The translations under genes and the position numbers were made by a program. From Nostocales cyanobacterium HT-58-2 (GTDB lineage: Bacteria > Cyanobacteriota > Cyanobacteriia > Cyanobacteriales > Nostocaceae): DNA of 64,000 nucleotides. Numbering within the stretch: the first letter of the stretch is position 1; each line of letters opens with the position of its first letter. Below the pieces are notes generated by a model, which was not told where the DNA came from, did no database searches, and saw nothing but the letters and a program-made list of their open reading frames with translations. This document shows positions 28,001 to 36,628 of this stretch, piece by piece. The stretch covers positions 2,455,001 through 2,519,000 of the forward strand of contig CP019636.1 of the NCBI GenBank assembly GCA_002163975.1, in the 5' to 3' direction.

Positions 28001-30094
28001 GGCAGTGACCTTAAAACAGCTAAGTTTGATTTAAGTTTGTTGATGGAAGAGAATGACTATGAACTAGTGGGAGTATGGGAATACAACAGCAATTTATTCA
28101 ATGAAGCGACGATTACCAACATGGCGAGTCATTTCCAAATCTTATTAGAAGCCATTGTCGCCAATCCTGAGCAAAGAATTGCTGCCTTGCCTTTGTTAAC
28201 ACAACCAGAACAACAGCAATTATTAGAAGAGTGGAATAATACTCAAGCAAGCTACTCTGAAGACATATGTATCCATCAGCTATTTGAAGCACAGGTGGAA
28301 CTTACCCCCGATGCAGTAGCAGTAGTTTTTGAAGATCAACAGCTTACCTATAGGGAGTTGAATGACCGCGCTAATCAGCTTGCACATTACTTGCAAAAGC
28401 TTGGTGTAGGATCAGAAATTTTTGTGGGTGTCTGTTTAGAGCGTTCCCTAGAGATGCTTATTGGACTTATGGGTGTTCTGAAAGCAGGTGCGGCTTATGT
28501 ACCTCTAGACCCAAAATATCCTCAAGAACGCTTAGCTTTCATGCTCCAAGACTCACAGGTGCTCATTCTACTCAGCCAACAAAATTTAAATGGAAAATTA
28601 TCTGCTCTTCAAGCTCTGACTGTTAACCTAGATACAGATTGGGAAACAGTAACCACTTTTAGCAAAGCAAACCCGACAAGCAAGGTCACAAGCAGCAACT
28701 TAGCTTATGTCATTTATACCTCAGGTTCCACAGGGCGACCAAAAGGAGTTGCTATTGCACACAATAGCACAGTTGCTTTACTAGATTGGGCAAGAGGGAT
28801 TTATTCTGTAGAAGATATTACTGGAGTCTTCGCTTCGACTTCTATTTGTTTTGACCTTTCAGTCTTCGAGTTATTTGTTCCCCTCAGTTGGGGTGGTCAA
28901 GTTATCTTAGCCGAGAATCTGCTGCACTTACCTTCTTTAAATGGAGCGAATAAAGTGACTTTGATGAACACTGTTCCCTCGGCAATTACAGAGTTACAAA
29001 GAAGCGGAAGTTTACCTACCTCAGTACATATCATTAATTTAGCTGGAGAACCGCTCCAGAATTTGCTAGTACAGCAGCTTTATCAGCAAAAAACTATTCA
29101 GCAAGTTTTCAACCTCTACGGTCCTTCTGAAGACACGACTTACTCCACATTTGTGTTGACTAAGGAAGGTACCAGCGAGTCTCCAACCATCGGTCGTCCT
29201 ATTAACAATACACAGGTTTATATTCTAGACTCTTATTTGCAGCCTGTTCCTGTCGGTGTGACAGGGGAACTGTATATTAGTGGTTCAGGTTTAGCAAGAG
29301 GCTACTTTAATCTTCCTGAGTTAACTGCCGAAAAGTTTATTCCTCATCCCTTCAGTAAACAATCTGGTGCAAGATTATATAAAACTGGAGATTTAGTATC
29401 CTACCAAGCTGATGGTAATATCAAGTATCATGGTCGCCTTGACCACCAAGTTAAGATTCGTGGCTTCCGTATTGAATTAGATGAAATTGAGACAGTGCTG
29501 AGTCAGCATCCGAGCGTTCGAGAAGCAATTGTACTCGTTCGTGAAGATCTATCCAACGACAAACGCTTAGTAGCGTATTTGGTAGCTAACCAAGAAATAG
29601 CGTTTTCCACTACTGAAATACGCGACTTTTTAAGAAATCAACTACCTGAGTATATGGTGCCATCAGTCTTTGTACAAGTGGATGCTTTTCCACTTACACC
29701 TACTGGAAAAGTGGACCGTTTAGTACTGCAAGCTCCAGACAATTTGCGACCAGATTTAGAAGTCGCTTATGTAGAACCTAGCACAGAATTAGAGCAAGCT
29801 CTCGCTCAACTTTGGCAAGAAACACTTCAGTTAGAAAAAGTAGGTATACATGATAATTTTTTTGATTTAGGAGGTCATTCATTATTACTCCTTCAAGTAC
29901 ATAGCAAGTTGTGCAGACAATTTGAGCGAGATATCACAGTACTCGAAATGTTTCAATATCCAACAATAAAGTCTTTGGTGAATCATTTAAGCCAAGGAAA
30001 AAATCAACTACAGCAAAGCGATAAGCAAATTGAAAAACTTAAGGAAGGTAGAGATAGATTAAAGCAAAGATTTACACGAACGCAAAAAGTGTAA
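25055..30094 (+). CDS. NRPS modules 3-4: A(Val-like)-PCP-C-A(Ala)-PCP
   Basis: 1679 residues, beginning directly with an A domain. A1 (about 10-510) has YTSGTTGKPKG; its hand-read code D-A-L-W-I-G-G-V-F-K resembles valine codes. PCP1 has its serine near 551. The C domain (about 605-1040) is L-C-L-type with intact HHIVSDGW near 745. A2 (about 1070-1560) has YTSGSTGRPKG and the code D-L-F-N-N-A-L-T-Y-K, which I remember for alanine in cyanobacterial synthetases. PCP2 has its serine near 1607, followed by a charged helical tail (about 1640-1679) that may dock to the PKS. No epimerase or methyltransferase is present. An AGAGG ribosome-binding site lies 10 bases before the ATG. Confidence 0.9.
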   Translation: MQSNLQQYQCVHEIFETQVLERPDTIALICENKQLTYFELNYKANQLAHYLQKLGVQPECPVGICVERSLDMVVGMLGVLKAGGVYVPLDPKYSLERLDFIIEDVQAPIILSQEHLVETIPTLWTRIICLDSDWEIIANESGDNPCSKITPENLAYIIYTSGTTGKPKGTEVPHRSIIGFMFGVDYIHLNSEQTFLQHSSISWDALTLELWIPLLYGGCCVLFPGRSPLPSELSCLIKQHRISVLWLASALFNSIIDSMPEALFGIQQLIVGGEALSVAHIQRALKILPVTKIINGYGPSECTVFTCCYSIPKLLGKDIKSIPIGKPIGDRKVYLLNSHLKRVSVGIPGEIYVGGWGVGRGYLNRQQLTAEKFIPNPFSKEPGARLYKTGDLARYLPDGNIEFLGRLDEQVKIRGFRVELKEIEMVLSQHPAVRETVVMAREDVPSNKQILAYVVPDPTLAPTPSQLRSFLKEKLPDYMVPAAIMLLKALPLTSNGKVDRYALPVPDTTRPELSQEYIASKTPIEELLASIWSNILGLQQIGIHDDFFELGGHSLLATQLLSQIRNIFGVELQLHSIFEEPTIAKIAEHIQRAGQKQALLPDIISPIDRNQELPLSFAQQRLWFLDQLQPASPFYNIPFAIHLQGILDIDALQRSFNQIIRRHEVLRTNFVKVDGQPKQIIANSLTLHLPIVDLGEVPAHQRYQEVESLTVAQAMQSFSLAEGLLLRATLLQLEATEYVLLLTMHHIVSDGWSMGVLIRELKTLYTAFVNGQAFTLPELSIQYADFAYWQRQWLQGKVLQTQLSYWQKQLAGIPPVLNLPINKARPIIQTFHGETKSFSLSTRLTEELKAFSQRSKVTLFMTLLAAFQVLLYRYSGQDDICVGSPIANRHHSQTEQLIGFFVNTLVLRTRLTGNCSFLELLTQVREVALNAYTHQDLPFEQLVETLQPQRHLSHQPIFQVMFALQNAPMPVLDLPNLTVSFLGSDLKTAKFDLSLLMEENDYELVGVWEYNSNLFNEATITNMASHFQILLEAIVANPEQRIAALPLLTQPEQQQLLEEWNNTQASYSEDICIHQLFEAQVELTPDAVAVVFEDQQLTYRELNDRANQLAHYLQKLGVGSEIFVGVCLERSLEMLIGLMGVLKAGAAYVPLDPKYPQERLAFMLQDSQVLILLSQQNLNGKLSALQALTVNLDTDWETVTTFSKANPTSKVTSSNLAYVIYTSGSTGRPKGVAIAHNSTVALLDWARGIYSVEDITGVFASTSICFDLSVFELFVPLSWGGQVILAENLLHLPSLNGANKVTLMNTVPSAITELQRSGSLPTSVHIINLAGEPLQNLLVQQLYQQKTIQQVFNLYGPSEDTTYSTFVLTKEGTSESPTIGRPINNTQVYILDSYLQPVPVGVTGELYISGSGLARGYFNLPELTAEKFIPHPFSKQSGARLYKTGDLVSYQADGNIKYHGRLDHQVKIRGFRIELDEIETVLSQHPSVREAIVLVREDLSNDKRLVAYLVANQEIAFSTTEIRDFLRNQLPEYMVPSVFVQVDAFPLTPTGKVDRLVLQAPDNLRPDLEVAYVEPSTELEQALAQLWQETLQLEKVGIHDNFFDLGGHSLLLLQVHSKLCRQFERDITVLEMFQYPTIKSLVNHLSQGKNQLQQSDKQIEKLKEGRDRLKQRFTRTQKV

Positions 30095-30112
30095 ATAGAA
30101 AATTAGAGGATT

Positions 30113-30218
30113 ATACCATTTTACTTTAAATTTGAAAGAAATAAGTAGCAGGGAGCAGGAAACAGGAGAACATCATTAGAAACCAATCATTTGTATCAGT
30201 CATTTCGTGAAATGGTAT
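30113..30218. repeat. Inverted repeat between the NRPS and PKS genes
   Basis: ATACCATTT (30113-30121) and AAATGGTAT (30210-30218) face each other across 88 bases, with the right arm ending just before the PKS start at 30223. The right arm is part of GTGAAATGGTAT, which recurs in the hairpin at 45412-45438, so this is probably a dispersed genomic repeat. If paired in RNA it would hide the PKS start region. Confidence 0.35.
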
Positions 30219-30222
30219 TAGG

Positions 30223-33200
30223 ATGGATACTTCTAAAGTATGTAGCCATTATAATGGCTTAGAAATAGCTATCATTGGTTTAGCTGGTCGTTTTCCAGGG
30301 GCAAATAGTGTCGAGGAGTTTTGGCAGAACTTACGAGATGATGTAGAGTCAATTTCATTTTTTTCTGAGAGGGATTTAGAATCCTCAGGTATAAGTTCTA
30401 ATATATTTAGTAATTTCAACTATATTAGAGCAGGAGCTGTTTTAGAAGACATAGAGAAATTTGATGCCTCTTTCTTCGGCTTTAATCCAAGAGAAGCCGA
30501 AATAATGGATCCCCAACATCGCCTTTTTTTAGAGTGTGCTTGGGAAGCACTTGAAAATGCTGGTTACGATACTGAAAGGTATGAAGGTTTAATAGGTGTT
30601 TATGCTGGTGTCAGCATGAGTTCTTATTTGATTAACAACCTTGCTTCTAACCTTGACCTAATAGAATCTATAGGCAGCTATCAAGCAGCTATTTCAAATG
30701 ACAAAGATTTTCTAACGACATTGGTTTCTTATAAATTAAATCTGAGGGGACCAAGTCTTGCTGTGCAAACTGCTTGCTCAACATCACTGGTTGCTACTCA
30801 TCTTGCTTGTCAGGGATTGCTAAGTGGTGAGTGTGATATTGCGCTTGCTGGAGGTATTTCAATTAGAGTTCCCCAAAAAACAGGCTATTTTTATCAAAAG
30901 GGAGGAATTTTATCTCCTGATGGACACTGTAGAGCCTTTGATGCTGAAGCAAAAGGAACTGTGAGCGGTAGTGGTTTAGGAATTGTTGTTTTAAAACGGC
31001 TATCAGATGCCATAGCAGATGGTGATTGTATCCATGCAGTTATAAAAGGTTCAGCCATCAACAATGATGGTTCTTTAAAAGTTGGTTATACAGCACCCAG
31101 TTTTGATGGTCAAGCGAAAGTGATCAGAGCAGCTCAGGCTATAGCTGATGTTGAACCAGAAACTATTACTTATATCGAAACTCACGGAACAGGAACAAAT
31201 TTAGGCGATCCCATTGAAATTGCTGCATTAACACAGGCTTTTCGCATTGGTACAAATAAAAATAACTTTTGTGCGATCGGTTCGGTAAAAACTAATATTG
31301 GACATTTAGATGTAGCAGCTGGGATTGCAAGTTTAATAAAAACTGTTTTAGCGCTTAAATATAAGTTATTGCCTTCTAGTCTACATTTCAAAAAATCTAA
31401 TCCCCAAATTGATTTTGTCAATAGCCCCTTCTACGTCAACATTAGACTATCTGAATGGAAAAGCAGTTGTAACCCTCGCCGAGCAGGCGTCAGTTCCTTC
31501 GGCATCGGTGGTACCAATGCACATATCATTGTTGAAGAAGCACCCTCAGTTAAATTATCTGGAATTTCTCGACCTTGGAAATTACTGGTGTTATCAGCCA
31601 AAACCAGTTCAGCCCTCGATACAATGACAAAAAATTTGGTCGAGTACTTGAAGCAGTATCCTGATATAAACTTGGCTGACGTTGCTTACACACTCCAAGT
31701 AGGTCGTAGAACATTCCAACACCGCCGTATATTAGTTTGCAGTGATCGTAAAAATGCTGTGCTTGATTTAGAAACACTTGCTCCACAAAAGGTTTGGACA
31801 CAATACCAGCAAATTAACGAACAATCAGTTGTGTTTATGTTTCCAGGACAGGGAGCACAGTATGTGAATATGGCTTTGGAACTTTATCAAACTGAGCCTA
31901 CATTTCGTCAGTACGTAGATTATTGCTGCGAAATACTGAAACCAGAGTTAGGATTTGATTTACGCCATAGCATTTATACCAGCCAAGGAGAAGTTGAAGG
32001 AGTCGCACAACAATTGATGCAAACTGCTATTGCTCAGCCAGCACTATTCATTATTGAGTACGCTCTTGCTCGTTTATGGCTTGAGTGGGGTGTACAGCCT
32101 CAAGCAATGATTGGTCATAGTGTTGGTGAGTATGTAGCAGCATGTCTTGCTGAAGTTTTCTCTGTGGAAGATGCATTGAAATTGTTAGCGGTGCGAGGGC
32201 AACTTATGCAGCAATTGCCTTTGGGAGCAATGCTTACGGTACCACTTACAGAACATGAAGTACAACCTTTTCTGGGCAAGGAGCTTTCATTAGCTGCTAG
32301 TAACGGACCTTCCCTGTGTGTTGTTTCTGGTCCAACTCATGCTATAGACAGTTTGCAATGGCAATTCAGTCAAGTTGGTGTGACTTGTCATCGTTTACGT
32401 ACTTCTCACGCTTTTCATTCTCAGATGATGGACCCCGTCATCGTGCCATTTACTCAATATGTCGCCAGAATCAATCTTAAGCCACCTCAGATTCCTTACA
32501 TATCTAATGTCAGTGGTACCTGGATTACAACTGCACAAGCAACCGATCCAAATTACTGGGCAAAGCATTTGCGTGCTTCGGTACGTTTTGCAGACGGAGT
32601 ACATGAATTATTGCAGAAACCAAATCAAATCTTATTGGAAGTTGGACCAAGCCAGATATTAAGCACTTTAGTGAGGCGTCAATTAACTAAGGTTCCTGAA
32701 CACCTTGTGCTTTCATCGTTACACCACCCGCAAGCCCAACAGTCAGATATGATGGTTTTGCTAAACGCATTGGGTAAGCTTTGGCTTAGGGGTGTTCAGA
32801 TAAATTGGTCAACATTCTATGCTCATGAACAACGGTATCGTTTACCCTTACCAACTTATCCATTTGAGCGTCAGTGTTATTGGATAGCACCTAACACAGA
32901 AAATAGGAAGAAATCTCAAACTGAAATTGCCCAAAATATTGAACTTCAGTTTCTACAAGATACAGATGCTTCAAAGACAATAGATTCATTTTTACTGCAT
33001 CCAAGACCAAATTTACAAAACACTTATGTTTCTCCTAGGGATGAACTAGAGCGGGACCTTGTAAGTATCTGGCAAAAAATCTTGGGAATTGAGCAAGTAG
33101 GCATCTACGACAGCTTTTTTGACCTAGGAGGTCACTCTCTTTTAGCCGTACAGTTAACGGCTCAAATTCAAAAATTGTTTGGGCAGGATATTTCGCTATC

Positions 33201-34107
33201 TACTTTTATTTCAGAGCCAACCATTGAACATCTAACCAAACTCCTCCGCCAAGAAATTGTTTCCCCCCCTTGGTCTCCCTTGGTTGGTATTCAGACAACT
33301 GGTTCAAAGCCTCCTTTTTTCTGCGTGCACCCTATTGGTGGCAACATCCTTTGCTACATTGATCTAGCACGTCATTTAGGTCCAGAACAGCCATTTTATG
33401 GATTGCAAGCATTAGGTCTGAAAGAAGCACAAGAGCCTCTAAGTCAAATTGAGGATATAGCTGCTTATTATATTGAAACGTTACGTACTGTTCAACCACA
33501 AGGTCCTTACTATCTAGGAGGCTGGTCTTTCGGCGGTATAGTAGCTTTCGAAATGGCACAGCAGCTCGAGAAACAGAATTGTCAGGTAGCTTGCCTCATT
33601 TTGATAGATAGCTGGATATCAGCACCTGATGCCAAATCGACAGGAGTTGATAGTGCTACACTATTAACCTGGTTTGCTAAGGATCTTGGAGGTCTTTCTG
33701 GTAAAAACCTGACGATATCGATTGAAGCTCTTCAAAATTTGAGAGCAGATGAGCAGTTAAACTATGTGTTAGAGCAAGCAATTAAAGCCAATGCTCTGCC
33801 TCATAATGTTGACTTATCCCAAATTCAACGTCTTTTTAATGTTTGCCTGAAAAATCTGGAAGCCGAAAAAAGTTATGTGCCTCAAGTCTATCCAAAAAAA
33901 ATAACCCTCTTTCGAGCTAGTGAGCGATCTGTGGAAATCATCCGAGATCCAACAATTTGTTGGCAAGAGTTAGCTGAGGATATAGAAACTTATACCCTTT
34001 TTAGCAATCACTACAGCATTATCAGAGAGCCTGATGTCCAAGTTCTAGCCAAACTCTTAAGGATTTACCTTAATAAGATACAAACAGTAAACAAAGCAGT
34101 AATTTAA
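30223..34107 (+). CDS. Terminal PKS module: KS-AT-ACP-TE
   Basis: 1294 residues. Ketosynthase (about 8-435) has Cys185 in TACSTS and the histidines of THGTGT and NIGHLD. Acyltransferase (about 540-850) has Ser633 in GHSVGE and HAFHS at 729-733, the malonyl-CoA signature. The ACP has its serine at 972 (LGGHSLL). The thioesterase (about 1055-1290) has Ser1102 in GWSFGG and a late His in NHYSI. There is no ketoreductase, dehydratase or methyltransferase, so the Ala-terminated chain would gain an unreduced beta-keto unit. The TE would release it by hydrolysis or cyclisation. It is the last gene of the cluster; transposase remnants begin 44 bases later on the other strand. Confidence 0.92.
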   Translation: MDTSKVCSHYNGLEIAIIGLAGRFPGANSVEEFWQNLRDDVESISFFSERDLESSGISSNIFSNFNYIRAGAVLEDIEKFDASFFGFNPREAEIMDPQHRLFLECAWEALENAGYDTERYEGLIGVYAGVSMSSYLINNLASNLDLIESIGSYQAAISNDKDFLTTLVSYKLNLRGPSLAVQTACSTSLVATHLACQGLLSGECDIALAGGISIRVPQKTGYFYQKGGILSPDGHCRAFDAEAKGTVSGSGLGIVVLKRLSDAIADGDCIHAVIKGSAINNDGSLKVGYTAPSFDGQAKVIRAAQAIADVEPETITYIETHGTGTNLGDPIEIAALTQAFRIGTNKNNFCAIGSVKTNIGHLDVAAGIASLIKTVLALKYKLLPSSLHFKKSNPQIDFVNSPFYVNIRLSEWKSSCNPRRAGVSSFGIGGTNAHIIVEEAPSVKLSGISRPWKLLVLSAKTSSALDTMTKNLVEYLKQYPDINLADVAYTLQVGRRTFQHRRILVCSDRKNAVLDLETLAPQKVWTQYQQINEQSVVFMFPGQGAQYVNMALELYQTEPTFRQYVDYCCEILKPELGFDLRHSIYTSQGEVEGVAQQLMQTAIAQPALFIIEYALARLWLEWGVQPQAMIGHSVGEYVAACLAEVFSVEDALKLLAVRGQLMQQLPLGAMLTVPLTEHEVQPFLGKELSLAASNGPSLCVVSGPTHAIDSLQWQFSQVGVTCHRLRTSHAFHSQMMDPVIVPFTQYVARINLKPPQIPYISNVSGTWITTAQATDPNYWAKHLRASVRFADGVHELLQKPNQILLEVGPSQILSTLVRRQLTKVPEHLVLSSLHHPQAQQSDMMVLLNALGKLWLRGVQINWSTFYAHEQRYRLPLPTYPFERQCYWIAPNTENRKKSQTEIAQNIELQFLQDTDASKTIDSFLLHPRPNLQNTYVSPRDELERDLVSIWQKILGIEQVGIYDSFFDLGGHSLLAVQLTAQIQKLFGQDISLSTFISEPTIEHLTKLLRQEIVSPPWSPLVGIQTTGSKPPFFCVHPIGGNILCYIDLARHLGPEQPFYGLQALGLKEAQEPLSQIEDIAAYYIETLRTVQPQGPYYLGGWSFGGIVAFEMAQQLEKQNCQVACLILIDSWISAPDAKSTGVDSATLLTWFAKDLGGLSGKNLTISIEALQNLRADEQLNYVLEQAIKANALPHNVDLSQIQRLFNVCLKNLEAEKSYVPQVYPKKITLFRASERSVEIIRDPTICWQELAEDIETYTLFSNHYSIIREPDVQVLAKLLRIYLNKIQTVNKAVI

Positions 34108-34151
34108 TTCGTAACCAATATCCCTTTTTTATCCCACATTCCGCAGGTCTA

Positions 34152-34511
34152 TCAGGTGAGAAGATAATATTTACAGCAAGTTGCAGCAAGAAACTGAAGA
34201 ATCCATTGTCGTTCATCAGTCAGATTAGTAATTTGCTTAACTCCAGCGATCGTTACCAGATGAATCGACATGAAACATTGAAATATCCATCGCATTGTCC
34301 GAGAGGAAGTCGGTTTACCTAACTGATTGTTAATAGTCTGTTTTGCTTGAGCTAGAGCTTGGTGTAATGCTCTTTGTCCCAAACTATAAACCAACAAGCA
34401 TAGACCCATGACCATTGCTAAGGCGGCGACGCGTTCTGTAGAGTTGAGGAAAACACTACTGGTAAAAAATAAAGGGTCTTTGAGAAAACGAAAACCACGC
34501 TCAGTAGTTAC
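34152..34511 (-). pseudogene. C-terminal fragment of an IS1634-type transposase
   Basis: The frame is open from 34511 (after a TGA at 34512-34514) to 34152. It reads TERGFRFLKDPLFFTSSVFL, then ERVAALAMVMGLCLLVYSLG and TDERQWILQFL. This is the C-terminal end of IS1634-like DDE transposases as I know them in cyanobacteria. The catalytic N-terminal two thirds are missing and replaced by an IS630-type fragment five bases away. It points toward the end of the PKS gene (convergent). Confidence 0.65.
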
Positions 34512-34515
34512 TCAG

Positions 34516-35276
34516 TCAGTTTTGAATTGAAGGATAAAGTCGTTTTAGTTTGATGCGAGCATCTGCGGTGGGAAACTGCCAATCAACACAGTTTCCCAAA
34601 TTGTTCCTTTCTTCTTCCCAAGCAGTGATCTCTTGTTTTAATGTTTGTTGATCACGAATGCGTCGGTCGATACATTGGTGAGTGAAAACACTCAATTCAA
34701 TCTCTGCCATATTTAAGCAACTCCCATGCTTAGGAGTGTAATGAAACTCCAATTTATCCAAGATGCGTTTCGCCTCGGCAGGTTCAAAAGCTTTGTAAAG
34801 TGAAGAAGGGACATGAGTATTGAGTTGGTCATGCACCACAGTAATTTTGTTGGCATTGGGATAAATATCGTCAACCAAATACTTCATCTGATGAGCATAG
34901 TCGATGGCAGTATGTTGATTGGTAACTTCTACATACCGCCAACCTGCTAAAGGTTCAAAGAACATGAATAATTTACAGACACCGTTGCATTCATATTGGT
35001 AGTCATAGCGTTGTTCTTTTCCCGGTTCGGCTGGCAGAGGTTCTATTTTTTCTGCGACTAGCTGTTTACTACTCTCATCAAAACAAACTTGCGGGTGATT
35101 TGGGTCATATGGGCGAGTGTACACATCCAAAACATCCTCCATACAACAAACAAATTCTGCATTGGCTTGAGGAGGAATGACCCAAGATTTGCTTAACCAC
35201 GGCTTAATTTCGTTTTTTTTAGAGTCTGTCGCACAGTTTCATGAGATACTGCCTTGACATAACCCAACTCTACCAT
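34516..35276 (-). pseudogene. IS630-type transposase fragment with poly-A frameshift
   Basis: The larger frame (34516-35142 and upstream) has the IS630/Tc1 DDE signature: CFDESSK, then VVHDQLNTH and LEFHYTPKHGSCLNMAEIELS. The C-terminus is complete. Upstream, KNEIKPWLSKSWVIPPQANAEFV continues the protein to an 8-base A run (35213-35220, T on the plus strand). Beyond that the match moves to another frame (MVELGYVKAVSHETVRQTLKK, from ATG at 35276). A minus-one slip on A-AAA-AAA joins the two frames. About the first 100 residues of a normal transposase are missing because the fragment abuts a vMAP-like gene end. Confidence 0.75.
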
Positions 35277-35457
35277 TCAGTCTGCTAACATCTTCTTTTA
35301 CAGTTTGGTAAGCCCATTTACTTTCTTGACTTGTGACTTCGTAGGTTTTACCTTCCCAAATTCCTATAATGATATCTTTCTCACATTGACTCAAGCTAGT
35401 TTTTTGGTTTTCTAAAAAAAGCTTATTAACGAATTCAAACGCTTCTTCTGATTTCAT
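35239..35457 (-). pseudogene. Truncated N-terminus of a vMAP-domain protein
   Basis: The 72-codon frame opens with EEAFEFVNKLFLENQKTSLS, then IIIGIWEGKTYEV and YQTVKEDVSRL. This is the small N-terminal domain (vMAP, vWA-MoxR-associated) found before NACHT, WD40 or other effector modules in many cyanobacterial signalling proteins. Similarity ends at SRL (base 35278), where the IS630 fragment begins, and the remaining residues read transposase DNA in the wrong frame. The effector part is lost. Neither strand of the following region contains it. Confidence 0.6.
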
Positions 35458-35955
35458 TGTCTGGGATAAACTTTTGTAACTCGACTTTCCGCCAACCTAG
35501 TCAAAGAAAGTTTTCTTTTGCAGCCAACTTTAACATACTTTCTTATACCCAGGTCTTTGAGTCAACATATATACCTACGCGTACCGACAAACACTATTCA
35601 CCAAGGTGATGATAGTCTTGTCAACCAAAACAAAATACACATCAACGCCAAATGAATCAGCTACACTACAATCAATCAGCACAACCAATCAGCGCTAACA
35701 GCAGAACCAACAGTTAGGACAATGGAAGCTGTCACAGCAACACCCTCAATCCAATTTGTATATTACTCCCATATGGAGGTGTGATAGTTGCTGTTATCTT
35801 ATCTATTGCTTTTCTGATTCTTGTCTTGGCTGAATATAACAAGGTGTTTATGGCTGCGATATTAGACAGACGCAACGACAAGACAAGATAACTTAGTAGA
35901 ATATGCAATGCGATCGCACTGTTTTGCTGGGTGAAAGAGCGATCGCACTCAATTT
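35458..35955. other. 500-base gap between vMAP remnant and Uma2 gene
   Basis: No convincing gene. A frame from GTG 35781 to TAA 35891 encodes a hydrophobic segment then AEYNKVFMAAILDRRNDKTR. Its GGAGGT abuts the GTG with no spacing, so translation from there is doubtful. Two HIP1 octamers occur at about 35908 and 35939. Confidence 0.4.
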
Positions 35956-36525
35956 CTACATAAAAAATCTTGCCACAGAACAGCTAAAACCAGGCAAAAG
36001 AGGTGAAGTGATTTCATCATTATTTAACAGCGTTGCAATCAATCTTAAGGTCAAATTTTCGCGGCGGTAAACCTCAACTTGTTGCAAGCGCCAATCAGCA
36101 ATCCAATATTCCTGCACCCCACGTGATGCGTAAAGCTTGAGTTTAGCTTCTCTATCCCGACGCTCATTTTCTACACCAGGAGATAACACCTCAACGACTA
36201 ACTCTGGTGCGCCAGTCAGATGTCCCGCTTCGTCTAATAGAACCGCTAAGCGTTCCTTGCTAGTCCAAACCACATCTGGGATGACATTATCTGATTCTGA
36301 AAATAGAACACCAGCAGTGATGCTTGCTTCGCCCAAACCACTGGACTCTGACCAAGAATCTAGTTCTCGAAAGATTCGACCACAAGTACGTTGATGTTTC
36401 CAGTGAGGTGCCCTAGTCATGAATAACTCACCGTCAATTATCTCATAGCGTGTACCTTCGTTTTCAGGTAGAAGGTCTAAATCCGTGGTAGTCCAGCGTA
36501 CACCCTCAGTTGCTGTTTTACTCAT
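35956..36525 (-). CDS. Uma2 family (DUF820) putative restriction-type endonuclease
   Basis: 189 residues from the ATG at 36525, chosen because AAGGAG lies 8 bases upstream; the upstream ATG at 36552 has no such site. The layout is typical of the family: YEIIDGELFM near the start, PDVVWTS in the middle, and PELVVEVLSPG, then REAKLKLYASRGVQEYWIAD. These carry the PD-(D/E)XK residues (Asp in PDVV, Glu in VVEVLS, Lys in KLKLY). Uma2 proteins are extremely abundant in cyanobacteria; the fold implies nuclease activity but the role is unknown. It is a single gene between a decay zone and a nuclease-like pseudogene. Confidence 0.88.
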   Translation of the reverse strand: MSKTATEGVRWTTTDLDLLPENEGTRYEIIDGELFMTRAPHWKHQRTCGRIFRELDSWSESSGLGEASITAGVLFSESDNVIPDVVWTSKERLAVLLDEAGHLTGAPELVVEVLSPGVENERRDREAKLKLYASRGVQEYWIADWRLQQVEVYRRENLTLRLIATLLNNDEITSPLLPGFSCSVARFFM

Positions 36526-36628
36526 AGCGGAACTCCTTTTTGGTAGTTTCATTAATTGCTGAAACCAGCATTTTGCATAAATACAACAGTACTAAAATTA
36601 ATAAATAACTTTTAAAATAATTATAACT

